Source: Pseudomonas sp. TH41 (lineage in GTDB: Bacteria; Pseudomonadota; Gammaproteobacteria; Pseudomonadales; Pseudomonadaceae). Taken from it: a stretch of 64,000 nucleotides of DNA. This document shows positions 1-13,244 of this stretch, one piece after another. The stretch covers positions 310,001 to 374,000 of the forward strand of contig NZ_JAEKFH010000005.1 in assembly GCF_016650695.1 (NCBI RefSeq), read 5' to 3'. The stretch's first letter is position 1, and each line of letters opens with the position of its first letter. The notes beneath the pieces were generated by a model, which searched no databases, had not been told where the DNA came from, and saw nothing but the letters and a program-made list of their open reading frames with translations. Position numbers and translations under genes: made by a program.

Positions 1-1706
1 CACGGGTTATCGCCCAAAGCCTCCAGCAGTGGCCAATGCTGGCGATAGATCGGGTGATCGATCACGCCGAAGACCTCCGCTGGCCAACCTTGCAGCTGGA
101 TCGACACTTGCCAGTTGGGCAGTACCGCCGTGAGCTGCGGCTGTTGTTTGAGCCAGGTGTGCAACTCTCTGGCCTGGGCCGGATTTTGTGGGTTTAGGTA
201 GAGTTCAGCGGTCAGGCGTTGTTCCAGCCAGTCGCTGAAGGTCTGGCGAAAACCGGCGGTCATACTGCCGGCGCCGATATTGGCCGCCAACGCCAGCAAC
301 AGTGCCATCAGCGCCAGGCTCAAGGCCGGCAGTTGTTGACGACAATCGGCGAGAAACCATTGACCAAGCACCGAACGACTGCGGCTCAGCACCAGATTCA
401 GCACCGAACTCAGCACCACTGGTAACGCCAACGCAGCCCCGAGCAACAGCGCGGCCATCAGCACAAAGCCACTGGCCAGACTATCGCCCCAGATCAACGC
501 CATCAGCGCAATCACCGCGGCAATCGCTGCCACCCAACCCTGGCGCAGCAACCAGCGCGCATGCGCCTGATGCCAGGCTTGCGGGTCGGCCAGGGCCAAC
601 AAAGGCAGACGTGCCGCCCGCAATAGACTGCTGGCACCGGCCAACGATGCACCGAGCAGACTCAGGCCGACACCGCTGAGCCACCACCATGGACTGAGGC
701 CCAATTGCCCCGGCACTTCAGCGCCGTACAAGCCGCGCAAACTGGCGGCAACGTCCGGCAACAGCACGCTGGCCAGCAGGTAGCCGCTGGCAACGCCGGC
801 GAGCCCGCCGATTAATGCCAGGCCACCCAGCTCGACGGCCAGGCAGACAATCAGCATCCGCGCATCGACTCCGCAGGCACGCAAGGTTCTGAGCAAGCCA
901 CGGCGTTGTTCCAGCGCCAGGCCAATCGCCGCATGAACGATAAACAGGCCGACCACGAAGGAGAGAAACCCCAAGGCATCCAGGTTCAGGTGAAAGCTTT
1001 CGGTCAGGCGCGAGAGATTGTTCTCTTCGCCGCGGGTGTTGAGCTGAAGTTGGCCCTTGAGTTGATCTGGCAAGGTCGCGCTGAAATCCTTGGGCAACAG
1101 CAGACGCGACAGTTGATCGGGCAACCCCAAAACCTGCTGGGCAAAACCGATGTCCATCAGCAACACACCGGGGGCCATGTCGGTTTGAACATGCAGCGGT
1201 GGCAATGCCTCTCCGTTCAAACTCACAGGCTGCGCCCCTTCGCGCAGGCCCAACGCTTGCAACGTCTGCGGCGAAATCCAGGTGCTGCCCGGTGGGCTGA
1301 AAAAATTGACGATCTGCTCGATCGCCAACGCCTGACCGGCCACCGCGGAGCCCGCCGGTAACGACACCGGCTCGATGCCCATCAGTTGCAAGCGCTGGTC
1401 TTCGTGCCCCTTGAGCATCACCCGACCTTGCAGCACCGGCGATACCGGCCAGCCCGCGCGGCGCAGTTCGACAAACACCTGCTGAGAGAAGGTCCCGCCA
1501 TTGGCCGCACTGAGACTGGCCTGGGGTTCGCCGCCAATCAACTGACTGGCGCGGGCATAACTTTCCCGCGCATGGCTGTTCAACGCTTGCACCCCGGTCA
1601 ACAGGCTGGTGGCGAGCCACAGTCCGGTCAGCACACTGAAAAACTGCACAGGATGCTGCCGCCAATGGCTGATCAGCGCCCGCAACGTTTCGCCAAAGAC
1701 CCGCAC
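1..1706 (-). CDS. FtsX-like ABC transporter permease (partial, cut by window edge)
   Basis: Inner-membrane permease of a LolCDE/MacB-type ABC system, probably moving a lipophilic substrate or lipoprotein. The reading frame is open from a GTG at 1706 to the left edge (about 568 codons), so the C-terminus is missing. The N-terminus has one membrane segment (VQFFSVLTGLWLATSLL), then a periplasmic domain, then two blocks of membrane segments. The GTG begins one base after the stop of the ATPase gene, a coupled arrangement. An antisense-frame ORF at 718-1665 is a shadow of this gene. The family is clear; the substrate is not. Confidence 0.8.
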   Translation of the reverse strand, partial: MRVFGETLRALISHWRQHPVQFFSVLTGLWLATSLLTGVQALNSHARESYARASQLIGGEPQASLSAANGGTFSQQVFVELRRAGWPVSPVLQGRVMLKGHEDQRLQLMGIEPVSLPAGSAVAGQALAIEQIVNFFSPPGSTWISPQTLQALGLREGAQPVSLNGEALPPLHVQTDMAPGVLLMDIGFAQQVLGLPDQLSRLLLPKDFSATLPDQLKGQLQLNTRGEENNLSRLTESFHLNLDALGFLSFVVGLFIVHAAIGLALEQRRGLLRTLRACGVDARMLIVCLAVELGGLALIGGLAGVASGYLLASVLLPDVAASLRGLYGAEVPGQLGLSPWWWLSGVGLSLLGASLAGASSLLRAARLPLLALADPQAWHQAHARWLLRQGWVAAIAAVIALMALIWGDSLASGFVLMAALLLGAALALPVVLSSVLNLVLSRSRSVLGQWFLADCRQQLPALSLALMALLLALAANIGAGSMTAGFRQTFSDWLEQRLTAELYLNPQNPAQARELHTWLKQQPQLTAVLPNWQVSIQLQGWPAEVFGVIDHPIYRQHWPLLEALGDNP

Positions 1707-1707
1707 G

Positions 1708-2376
1708 TCAACGCTCGTCCGTGCCAGCCAGACGGCCACCCTGGAGCAGCACTTTTTCGGCCAGTCGCGCGGCCACCTTCGGGCTGTGAGTGACCATCAA
1801 CAACGTCGTCGGGCTGTCGTCGAGCAGCTCCAGCAACAACTTCAACACCTCATCGCTGGTGGCCTCATCGAGACTGCCGGTGGGTTCATCAGCCAACAAT
1901 AGTTTCGGTTGCGAGGCCAGGGCACGGCCCAACGCCACCCGCTGCTGTTGGCCACCGGACAACTGCTCCGGATAACGCCGCAGCAAATCCCCCAAGCCCA
2001 AGCGCTGCACCAGATGCGCCTGCCAGCGCGGATCATGGCGCCCGGCAAGTCGCGCCTGAAACGCCAGATTGTCCTCCACCCGCAAACTGCCAATCAGGTT
2101 GAACTGCTGGAACACCAGGCCGATTTCAGTCCGCCGCCAGTTCGCCAATTGCCCTTCGCTCATAGCCTCCAGCCGATGTTCACCACTGCGAATGCTGCCA
2201 CGGTCGACCTTGTCCAACCCGGCGATCAGGTGCAACAAAGTGCTTTTGCCGCTGCCCGATTCGCCCATCAGCGCCAGGCTGCTTCCGGGCTTCAACGTGA
2301 GGTCGACACCTTGCAACACCGGCAGCGGACCTTGCGGCGTGGCATAGCTTTTGAAGACGCCGCGAACCTGAAGCAT
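1708..2376 (-). CDS. LolD-like ABC transporter ATP-binding protein
   Basis: Cytoplasmic ATPase (222 aa) that powers the adjoining FtsX-like permease. It shows Walker A (GESGSGKST), the signature LSGGQQQRVALGRAL, Walker B (LLLADEPTG) and a switch histidine in VTHSP, the layout of the LolD/MacB/YbbA group. The start is the ATG at 2376 (MLQVRGVFKSY); the longer frame opens with TTG and lacks support. The gene is transcribed leftward with the permease immediately downstream. Substrate unknown. Confidence 0.85.
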   Translation of the reverse strand: MLQVRGVFKSYATPQGPLPVLQGVDLTLKPGSSLALMGESGSGKSTLLHLIAGLDKVDRGSIRSGEHRLEAMSEGQLANWRRTEIGLVFQQFNLIGSLRVEDNLAFQARLAGRHDPRWQAHLVQRLGLGDLLRRYPEQLSGGQQQRVALGRALASQPKLLLADEPTGSLDEATSDEVLKLLLELLDDSPTTLLMVTHSPKVAARLAEKVLLQGGRLAGTDER

Positions 2377-2406
2377 GGGCAAACCCGTTCGATGAACATG
2401 GGGCAA

Positions 2407-2729
2407 GGATAGCGGCCCTGCATGGTTTTTGTCCGTTGGCGATTGCGGCCCGGCTCTACCGCCGCCCTAACCTTGAGGCTGGTCTAACCATAACGATAAA
2501 AAACGGACGCGGTGGGAGTAGCTAATGGTTTCGGGGATGTATGGGCCGACGCCTTCGCGAGCAGGCTCGCTCCCACAGGGGGTTTTGTGTTCAGCGCAAA
2601 TCCACTGTGGGAGCGAGCCTGCTCGCGATGGGGTCAGCAGGAGCAACGCGTGACCAACGCTAGCCCACGGGAACGCTATAGTTAATGACCTTGGGGAAAC
2701 GCGGGAAAACCGATTTCGCAGGTGCAGCC
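2407..2729. other. Intergenic stretch with a REP pair and a possible promoter
   Basis: No gene is seen here. It holds an inverted REP pair (2555-2629) and a possible -10 box (TATAGT at 2677-2682) for the downstream small secreted protein. No good -35 box lies at the usual spacing. Confidence 0.5.
2555..2629. repeat. REP inverted pair (GTGGGAGCGAGCCTGCTCGCGA type)
   Basis: Two inverted copies of the common Pseudomonas REP core (TCGCGAGCAGGCTCGCTCCCAC and its complement) are separated by about 25 bases and could fold into a long hairpin. The same family recurs at 18351, 34892, 41007 and 49255. Confidence 0.9.
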
Positions 2730-3116
2730 ATGAACAAAACCGACCTGACGCTGTTGTTTGCCCTCTGCCTGACGGCTACCGCCTGGGTGCACGCGGACGA
2801 CAGCCCGATGCAGACCGACCGTTCCAGCAGTGAATTCAATTATTACGGGGCGGACCAACCCTTCGCCCACCCCGCGCCTCCGTCCTTGAGCATCGTGCCG
2901 CCGGGGTCGTACATCCCGACATCGCCCCAGAACTTCATTCCGATCGCGAGCCAGCATGACTTCTACGACTCACGATTACCGACGGTCGCGGACGCCTCCG
3001 TTCGGGTGTTCATCCGCACCTATGACGCGGAGCACGGTGTCTACGTCAACGAAGAAGTCCTCGACCCCACCTGCCTGCTCGAGTGCCTGAGCCGCCAGGG
3101 GCCGTTGATGCAATAA
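2730..3116 (+). CDS. Small secreted hypothetical protein
   Basis: 128-residue protein of unknown function. The start is the ATG at 2730, because it gives a clean signal peptide (MNKTDLTLLFALCLTATAWVHA, cleaved before DD); an in-frame ATG at 2685 would bury it. The mature protein is Pro/Ser/Asp-rich (AHPAPPSLSIVPPG) with no domain I recognise. Two cysteines lie near the C-terminus (CLLECL). It converges on mnxR with a 3-bp gap and marks the left end of the Mn-oxidation island, so an extracytoplasmic role in that system is possible but unproven. Confidence 0.65.
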   Translation: MNKTDLTLLFALCLTATAWVHADDSPMQTDRSSSEFNYYGADQPFAHPAPPSLSIVPPGSYIPTSPQNFIPIASQHDFYDSRLPTVADASVRVFIRTYDAEHGVYVNEEVLDPTCLLECLSRQGPLMQ

Positions 3117-3119
3117 CGT

Positions 3120-4550
<1,431 letters not shown>

Positions 4551-6113
4551 ATTCCCCTCCCGTTGCCACTTTAAAATTAAGATGTACGCAGGTTCCTTCC
4601 TGCTCCTGACTGGTCAGTTCGACCGAGCCCTGGAAACGCTCCATTATTCTTTTGACCAAGGCCAGGCCCACACCCAACCCTCCTTGCTTGGTGGTGAAAA
4701 AGGGTTTGAAGACCATTTGCTGCTGCTGTTTGCTCATGCCCTTGCCGGTATCGCTCAGGGTCATGCACAAGCGCCCCGGCGCTGGCGATTCAATGTCGAC
4801 ACTCAACACGCCCCCCTTGGGCATGGCTTCCAGGGCGTTGGCAAACAGGCTATTAAGAATTTGCGTCAGCAGCACTTGTTGGCTGACGACCGGTGGAACG
4901 CTACGGAGCGTAAAGCGCACTTCCACATTCGAGCGTTTGATCAATGGCTCGAAGGCACTCAAGGTGTCGTCAATGGCCAGCACCAGGTCCACTGGCTCAT
5001 AGTCGTCATTCATCGGTCGCAACGACACCAGCAACTCACGGACCCAGCGCGACATGCGATCGACCTGATTGATAATGTCGCCGATGTTTTTCTGCGCGCT
5101 CTGGCTGGCGATTTCCTGCGCCAATTCAGCGCTGGAGCGAATGTTCGCCAGCGGATTGCGCAGGCTGTGGGCAACCGCCGAGGACATTTCGCCGAGGGCG
5201 ACGAAGGTCTCATTGGTGATCAGTTGTTGCTGCTGGCTCTGCAACAAAATCGAGGCGCGTCGCACAATCCAGAACAGCCCCAGGTAAATCGCCGCCCCGC
5301 CGAGCAACGTCGCCAGCCAGATCGCCTTGAAGCCCCGCTGGATGCGCTCCACCAGATCGATGGGTTCCTTGTAGATCTCCACCATGGCGATCACTTTGCT
5401 CTTGTCGGCATTGAACATCGGGATGTAGTTCTCGATGAACAGGTATTTGGGTTCATGCAGCAACCGCTGCTCGGGGCGTTCTTCATCGATCTGGTGATAG
5501 CTGGTGGACACCGGTTCCTTCATTTCGAACGACTCGTCCAGCTCGTCGTCGTCTTCGATGCGCGCGCCGACCAGTTCCGGATTGGTGGACCAGATCACGG
5601 TGCGGTCAAGGGCATAGACAGTGGCGAGCAGAATGTCCGGCAGGTGCTCCACATGATCGAGGAATTCGGCACGGGCGGCCGCCTGTGAAATGGGGTCTAC
5701 GTCAGGCCAGACGTTACTTTCGCGTGGGTCGAGCAGCTCGCCCATGGTTCGGTTCGACGTAATCGCGGCGTGACGTAGTTCGGCTGCACCGATGGCCTGG
5801 ATGAATTGCGCGGTCAGCATGGAGTCACGCTCAATGCTCTCGTCAACCACGAAGCGCGTGGAGATGTAGCCCAACCCCAGCGCGACGGCGGCGATGATGA
5901 AAAAGCTGCCCAGGGAAAACCAGCGCAACAGATTGAACTGTTCGTGCCAGCCCTTGCGCTCTGCTGTCGACGTCCCCGGTGCAGGCATTTTTTGTTGTTC
6001 TAGTATCGGCATGGGATCTTCCTGAATACTTGCAACAAGCCTTTTCAGCCGGGTTTCGGATCAGTGTAGGTGGCATTGATCGTGTCCGGCTGCCCAATGA
6101 CAGTATTTCGCCG

Positions 6114-7138
6114 CTACGGATCTTGCGCCGCCAGCGTTTGCTGGCGATCCGTCTCTTCCTTCAAGAAACCGATGATGGCTTGCGCGGCGTTTTCATCCAG
6201 GCGCAGGTTAGGCATCGGGATTTTTTCGAAGCGTTCGTACAAGTCCATCGCGACCGGGTCCTTTTCCGCGAGCATGCGATCCGGTTCACGGATCCAGCGA
6301 CTGAGCCAGGCCGGATCACGCTGACGGGTTACGCCGATCAGGTCCGGGCCGATACTGCGCATGCCAATGCCCTGCCCGTCCTGCGGGCCGAGGCTGTGAC
6401 ACGATGCGCAGCGGGTGCGAAACAGCTCCTCGCCATTGCTCGGCGGGCGGATTTCGGGAGCATTGGCGTAGCTTTCTTCAATGCTGGGCTGTTTCCAGTT
6501 CTGCAAGGTGTTGGCCAATTGATCGGCCAGAATCCATGGGTTCTCGAAAGGCGAAGCCTTCATCCAGCGGCCCGTTTCCTGGTTGCCGACAATCAGGCTC
6601 AGGTTGTGGTCCTTGGTGCGTCCGTTGTCGACGCCTTCGATGAACAACCCGAGTTTTTTGCGCAGATCGGTGACAGCGGCAAATTCGCCCGTCAGAAACT
6701 TCCAGCCCGGCCCGACCTTGAAACGTTGGGCGTAAGCCTTGAGCACTTCGGGTGTGTCGCTGAGTGGATCGATGCTGATGGAGTAGAAAAAAATGTCCTT
6801 GCCCACCCGATCCCCCAACAACTTCTGCACCTGGCGCAAACGTGCGGTTTCCAGCGGGCAGGAGTCGCTGCACGACGTGAAGATGAAGTTGATCACCACC
6901 ACTTTGCCCTTGATCAAGTCATCGAAAAAGTGAACCTGCTGACCGTCCTGATCGGTCAGCAGGGTGTTGGGGAAATAGTCGCCGCCCCAGGGTGTCGCCG
7001 ACTCCGTCGACGACAAGGCTCCTTCATGCGCCAGCAGCACCTGACTGACCAGCAGACAGGTGACCAGTAGCAGAATCAGGTGCAAGCCCAAGGCGCGGGA
7101 GCGCGGCGTATGCGGTGTCATGTCGGCTCCCCTGCGGC

Positions 7139-7142
<4 letters not shown>
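6114..7142 (-). CDS. SCO1/SenC-cytochrome c fusion protein
   Basis: 342-residue periplasmic protein joining a copper-chaperone domain to a haem domain. After an N-terminal signal or anchor (to about residue 39), the SCO/thioredoxin-fold domain has the copper cysteines C91 and C95 (CSDSC) and a likely ligand H179. A mono-haem cytochrome c domain follows, with CASCH (245-249) and a candidate Met ligand in IPMPNL. Its ATG overlaps the mcoA stop codon (ATGA), so it is translated with mcoA. The role I infer is loading copper into McoA or passing its electrons on; neither is shown by sequence. Confidence 0.85.
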
Positions 7143-9946
<2,804 letters not shown>

Positions 9947-9987
9947 CACCAGCCGCCTCGAAGTCATGAAGGGGGTAGTGGTGGTTT

Positions 9988-10003
9988 TGCAAGGACCTCG
10001 CCA
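9988..10003 (-). promoter_or_regulatory. Sigma54 (-24/-12) promoter of mcoA
   Basis: TGGCGAGGTCCTTGCA has the invariant GG and GC doublets 10 bp apart and a consensus TTGCA -12 box. The predicted start site is about 9977, 31 nt before the preferred mcoA ATG. Confidence 0.8.
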
Positions 10004-10101
10004 GATTTGTAACCGTTTTATTCGAAAGTATTAATACCCAACAAAACAATGGCTTATCAACATCAATGTGCCATAACCGGCAAAAACGACTGGGGAATGA
10101 C

Positions 10102-10115
10102 ACCCGCTAACGGGG
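10102..10115. promoter_or_regulatory. Putative MnxR-type upstream activating palindrome (mcoA)
   Basis: ACCCGCTAACGGGG matches the locus palindrome CCCC-N6-GGGG at seven of eight arm bases. It is followed by AAA as at other copies. Its centre is about 131 bp upstream of the predicted mcoA start site. Confidence 0.5.
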
Positions 10116-10132
10116 AAAGTTCACACCCATGT

Positions 10133-11581
10133 TCAGGGAACCCGTTTGAACGACAGACGGACAGAAGTGCCATCGCCTTCACGGCTGCCCAGGGTCACTG
10201 AACCGCCAAATCGCTCCATGATTCGCTTGACCAGCACCAGCCCGACACCGAGCCCGCCCTGCTTGGTGGTAAAGAACGGCCGGAAGGCCATACTGCGTTG
10301 TTCTTCGGTCATGCCTTTGCCGGTGTCTTTCAACTCGACACGGACACCTTGGGCATCGGTCGACTCCAGCGTTATCGTCAGTGTGCCGCCGTTGTCCATG
10401 GCTTCCACCGCATTGGCCAGCAGGCTGTTGAGGATCTGCGTCAGCTGCACATGCTGGCTCAGGATCATGGGTGTCTGCACGGGATTGAACACCACCTGGA
10501 CGCGAGCCTTGGTGAACTGCGGCGCGAAAGCCATCAGGCTGTCATGCAACGCCGCCACCAGGTTGACCGGCTCGGCCTCGTCATTAAGCGGGCGCAAGGA
10601 TTGCAGCAGCTCCCTCACCCACTTCGACATGCGATCAACCTGGCCGATGATGTCAGTGATGTTCTTGTGGGCCGGACCGCTGTCGAACTCCAGGGCCAGT
10701 TCGGCGCTGGAGCGGATCGTCGCCAACGGATTACGCAAACTGTGGGCCACCGCCGACGACATCTCGCCCAGGGCCACGAAGGTTTGGTTGGTGATCAGCT
10801 GCTTTTGTTGCGTCGCCAGCAAAATAGCCGCCCGCCGCACGATCCAGTAGAGCCCCAGATAAATCAGCCCGCCGCCCAGGGCCGTGGCCAGCCAGATCAG
10901 CACCAGACCGCGTTCCATGCGGTCGATCAGGTCCTTGGGTTCCTTGTAGATCTCGACCATCGCCGTGACAGTGCGGCCATCGGCATCGAACAGCGGAATG
11001 TAGTTTTCAATGAAGATGTAATCCGGGGGGATCACGAATTTCTGCTCCATCCGCGCCTTGTCGACGTTGTGATAACTGGCCGACACCGGAGTCTTGAATT
11101 CGAAGGCGTGGTCCAGGTCTTCGTCGGCGTGAATCGTGGTGCCCATCAATGACGGGTTGGTCGACCAGATCACCATGCGGTCGGGCGCATAGACATTGGC
11201 GAGGATCACGTCCGGCAAGTGCGCGATATGGTCGAGGAATTCGCCCCGGGCACTGGCCCGTGCCATCGGGTCGACGTCGGGGAAGTCCTTGTCTTTGCGT
11301 GGGTCGAGCAGCTCGCCCATGGTTCGCACGTTAGGGATCGACACATGGCGAACCTCGGCCGAGGCAATCGCCTGGATAAACTGGGACGTCAACAGCGCAT
11401 CGCGCTGCACGCTCTCGGTAATCACAAAACGTGTGGACACCGCCCCCAACGCCACGGCCACGGTACCGATCACCGCCATGCTGATGAGCGAAAACCAGCG
11501 CAGCAGATTGAACGGCTGTTTTCGCGAGCTCAGGCGTATATCGCCCTGCTCGGACCGGAGTGTTTGTACAGGCATGTCCAT
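10133..11581 (-). CDS. mnxS2: Second membrane sensor histidine kinase (MnxS paralogue)
   Basis: Close paralogue of the kinase at 4519. It has two membrane segments flanking a periplasmic domain with the same landmarks (TMGELLDPR, EFLDH, WSTNP). HisKA reads AVAHSLRNPLA and the ATPase domain has DTGKGM and GLGVGLVLVKR. The start is uncertain. ATG 11581 (482 aa, MDMPVQTLRSEQ) aligns best with its paralogue, and 11575 is possible. The longest frame (from 11680) would run through the palindromic control region. It lies upstream of the mcoA promoter and probably feeds the same MnxR. Names S1/S2 may be swapped. Confidence 0.78.
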   Translation of the reverse strand: MDMPVQTLRSEQGDIRLSSRKQPFNLLRWFSLISMAVIGTVAVALGAVSTRFVITESVQRDALLTSQFIQAIASAEVRHVSIPNVRTMGELLDPRKDKDFPDVDPMARASARGEFLDHIAHLPDVILANVYAPDRMVIWSTNPSLMGTTIHADEDLDHAFEFKTPVSASYHNVDKARMEQKFVIPPDYIFIENYIPLFDADGRTVTAMVEIYKEPKDLIDRMERGLVLIWLATALGGGLIYLGLYWIVRRAAILLATQQKQLITNQTFVALGEMSSAVAHSLRNPLATIRSSAELALEFDSGPAHKNITDIIGQVDRMSKWVRELLQSLRPLNDEAEPVNLVAALHDSLMAFAPQFTKARVQVVFNPVQTPMILSQHVQLTQILNSLLANAVEAMDNGGTLTITLESTDAQGVRVELKDTGKGMTEEQRSMAFRPFFTTKQGGLGVGLVLVKRIMERFGGSVTLGSREGDGTSVRLSFKRVP

Positions 11582-11684
11582 GGGCGGTATTCCCGACGTT
11601 TCCCCTAATGGGTTATAGCCCACTAATGGCTGCTTGCCCGTATTTGGGTTTTGTTCCCCCACCGCCCCGGTTACCCCCATCTCC

Positions 11685-11698
11685 CCCCAATGCTGGGG
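11685..11698. promoter_or_regulatory. Putative MnxR-type activating palindrome (curlin operon)
   Basis: CCCCAATGCTGGGG is a full match to CCCC-N6-GGGG. It is centred about 122 bp upstream of the predicted start site of the rightward operon. Confidence 0.55.
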
Positions 11699-11787
11699 AA
11701 TGGCGCCCGTTCCTTTGGCCGGCGGTCAGCCACCGATTTATGCGCAAAACGCCTGGTCTCGGGCCTCACACGGCGGTTTTCGCCGGT

Positions 11788-11803
11788 TGGTATGGAAGTT
11801 GCC
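11788..11803 (+). promoter_or_regulatory. Sigma54 (-24/-12) promoter of the secreted-protein/curlin operon
   Basis: TGGTATGGAAGTTGCC has GG and GC doublets 10 bp apart. The predicted start site is about 11814, giving a 49-nt leader to the ATG at 11863. Confidence 0.7.
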
Positions 11804-11862
11804 GAACCCCTCTCAACTGACCCATCCCCACGGGACAGGTTCTCCGATAGAGGGATTAACTC

Positions 11863-13209
11863 ATGCACCCTTTACTGTCCAAAACCGCGACCCTGCTGGT
11901 CGTGACCGCTCTGGCCCAAAGCGTCGCACAGGCGGCATTGTTTGCCGTCGATCCCGGTCCCTACCTGCCGGCCAATGGTTCGTTCGCCGCCTGGTATCAA
12001 GACACCCATGGCAGAACCCTCGACCTGTGCCTGTCCAAGGCCGTCAGTTCACGCGTGCCGAGCGCACCGGGCGCACCGACGTACATGTGCAATTTGCTGC
12101 CGGCGCCCGGGATCTTCGACGATACGAAACCGGTGGTTTTCCCGACCAACTTCCCCGACGAAGCCTTCTGGTTCACCGGTGACGGCACAATCGTCGACGC
12201 CGCCCGAGGCATCGACCTCACCTATGTCAGCGCCGTTGAAGCCGCCTTCAGTGGCGGCGACCCGGTTGAGGGCGACCAGATCAGCTTCGCCCGTATCCGT
12301 ATTCGTGTCGATGTCCCCACCGCCGGCACCTACGTCATTACCCACCCCTACGGCGTCGATGTCTTCAACGTCGACACCCCCGGGCGACGGGCAATAAACA
12401 TGACCCGGGACATCGGCATTGGCGCGCCGAAAACCTACGACGGAGCCCTCAAAGGCGATATAGGGCCGTTCCTGCGCAGCGTCAACGGCCCCTACACCGA
12501 GACCAATCCGGTCACCGGTCAGGCCGACCAATTCGTTGGCGATCCAAACCTTTCAGAAGCCTTCACCGGCAGCCCTTTCAACACCAACTTCATTCGCATC
12601 GAAGGGCCTAACGGGCTGGATTTACGCACCACGGTGATGGCCCTCTCCGGCAAATTGTCGACCGTGATCCGGCCGACACCGTTGATCACTCAACGCAGCA
12701 CCTACTCACGTAAAGCTGGTGCAAGCGCACCGATTGCCCAGCAAGACGTCTTCGTCATGGCACCGCCTCCACCGGCCAAAGTCACCCTGGACAGCAATAA
12801 CCCGGTGCTGAACCTGACCGAGGCCGACACTACTGGTAACTGGTACGCACAGTCTTCAGCCAACCCGTCGTTGCCGAGCACCTTGCAGGTGACCGCCGAC
12901 AACCATCTCGCCATCCCCGGCAGCACCCCAACCACCCTGTCCATGCCATTGACCGATCTGGTGGTGATCCAGCGAGCCGAGTTCAGCCTGAGCACCGGGC
13001 AAATCACGGTAGTGGCCTCGACCAGCGACGAAACCTCGCCGCCCGTCCTCACCGCCACCTCTGGCACCGGTACGGCCATTGGCGCCCTCAGTGGCGACGG
13101 CGCGGTGAAATCCCTGTCCACCGGGATCTCGCCCATTCCACCGGCCAAGGTTCGGGTGACGTCATCCAATGGCGGCAGCGATACCGAAGAAGTGGTCATC
13201 GTGCAATGA
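11863..13209 (+). CDS. Secreted protein of unknown family, copy A
   Basis: 448 residues with a signal peptide (cleaved about AQA, residue 24) and no domain I can name. Its first ~300 residues are clearly paralogous to the next gene. Shared landmarks are AVDPGPY, WYQD, a conserved Cys in LDLCLS or MELCQS, SSRVP, YMC, PGIFDD, PDEAFWF, DQISFARIR, GRRAIN and GPFLRSVNGPYTE. A Ser/Thr/Pro-rich C-terminal tail follows (about residue 300 on). The start has AGAGGG upstream. It is the first gene behind the sigma54 promoter at 11788 and is followed by its paralogue and two curlins, so a matrix or mineral-surface role is plausible but inferred. Confidence 0.75.
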   Translation: MHPLLSKTATLLVVTALAQSVAQAALFAVDPGPYLPANGSFAAWYQDTHGRTLDLCLSKAVSSRVPSAPGAPTYMCNLLPAPGIFDDTKPVVFPTNFPDEAFWFTGDGTIVDAARGIDLTYVSAVEAAFSGGDPVEGDQISFARIRIRVDVPTAGTYVITHPYGVDVFNVDTPGRRAINMTRDIGIGAPKTYDGALKGDIGPFLRSVNGPYTETNPVTGQADQFVGDPNLSEAFTGSPFNTNFIRIEGPNGLDLRTTVMALSGKLSTVIRPTPLITQRSTYSRKAGASAPIAQQDVFVMAPPPPAKVTLDSNNPVLNLTEADTTGNWYAQSSANPSLPSTLQVTADNHLAIPGSTPTTLSMPLTDLVVIQRAEFSLSTGQITVVASTSDETSPPVLTATSGTGTAIGALSGDGAVKSLSTGISPIPPAKVRVTSSNGGSDTEEVVIVQ

Positions 13210-13244
13210 ACGCTCACATGCCCAGATCCTCATCAGGAGGCATC

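Larger units (their letters stand above)
11582..11862. promoter_or_regulatory. Divergent control region between kinase 2 and the curlin operon
   Basis: 281 bp rich in C and G runs. Besides the sites listed separately, it holds two partial palindromes resembling the activator motif: CCCCTAATGGG at 11602 and GCCCACTAATGGCT at 11618-11631. I see no good -24/-12 promoter facing the kinase gene. Confidence 0.5.

Noticed and set aside
718..1665. 315-residue minus-strand ORF
   Set aside because: Out of frame with the FtsX-like permease, whose own frame is open from GTG 1706 to the window edge; Arg/Gly/Ala composition typical of a GC shadow.
2632..2648. GG-N10-GC match upstream of the small secreted gene, considered as a sigma54 promoter
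   Set aside because: The doublets fall in the REP flank, the -12 box reads GAGCA rather than TTGCA, and no CCCC-N6-GGGG palindrome lies upstream.
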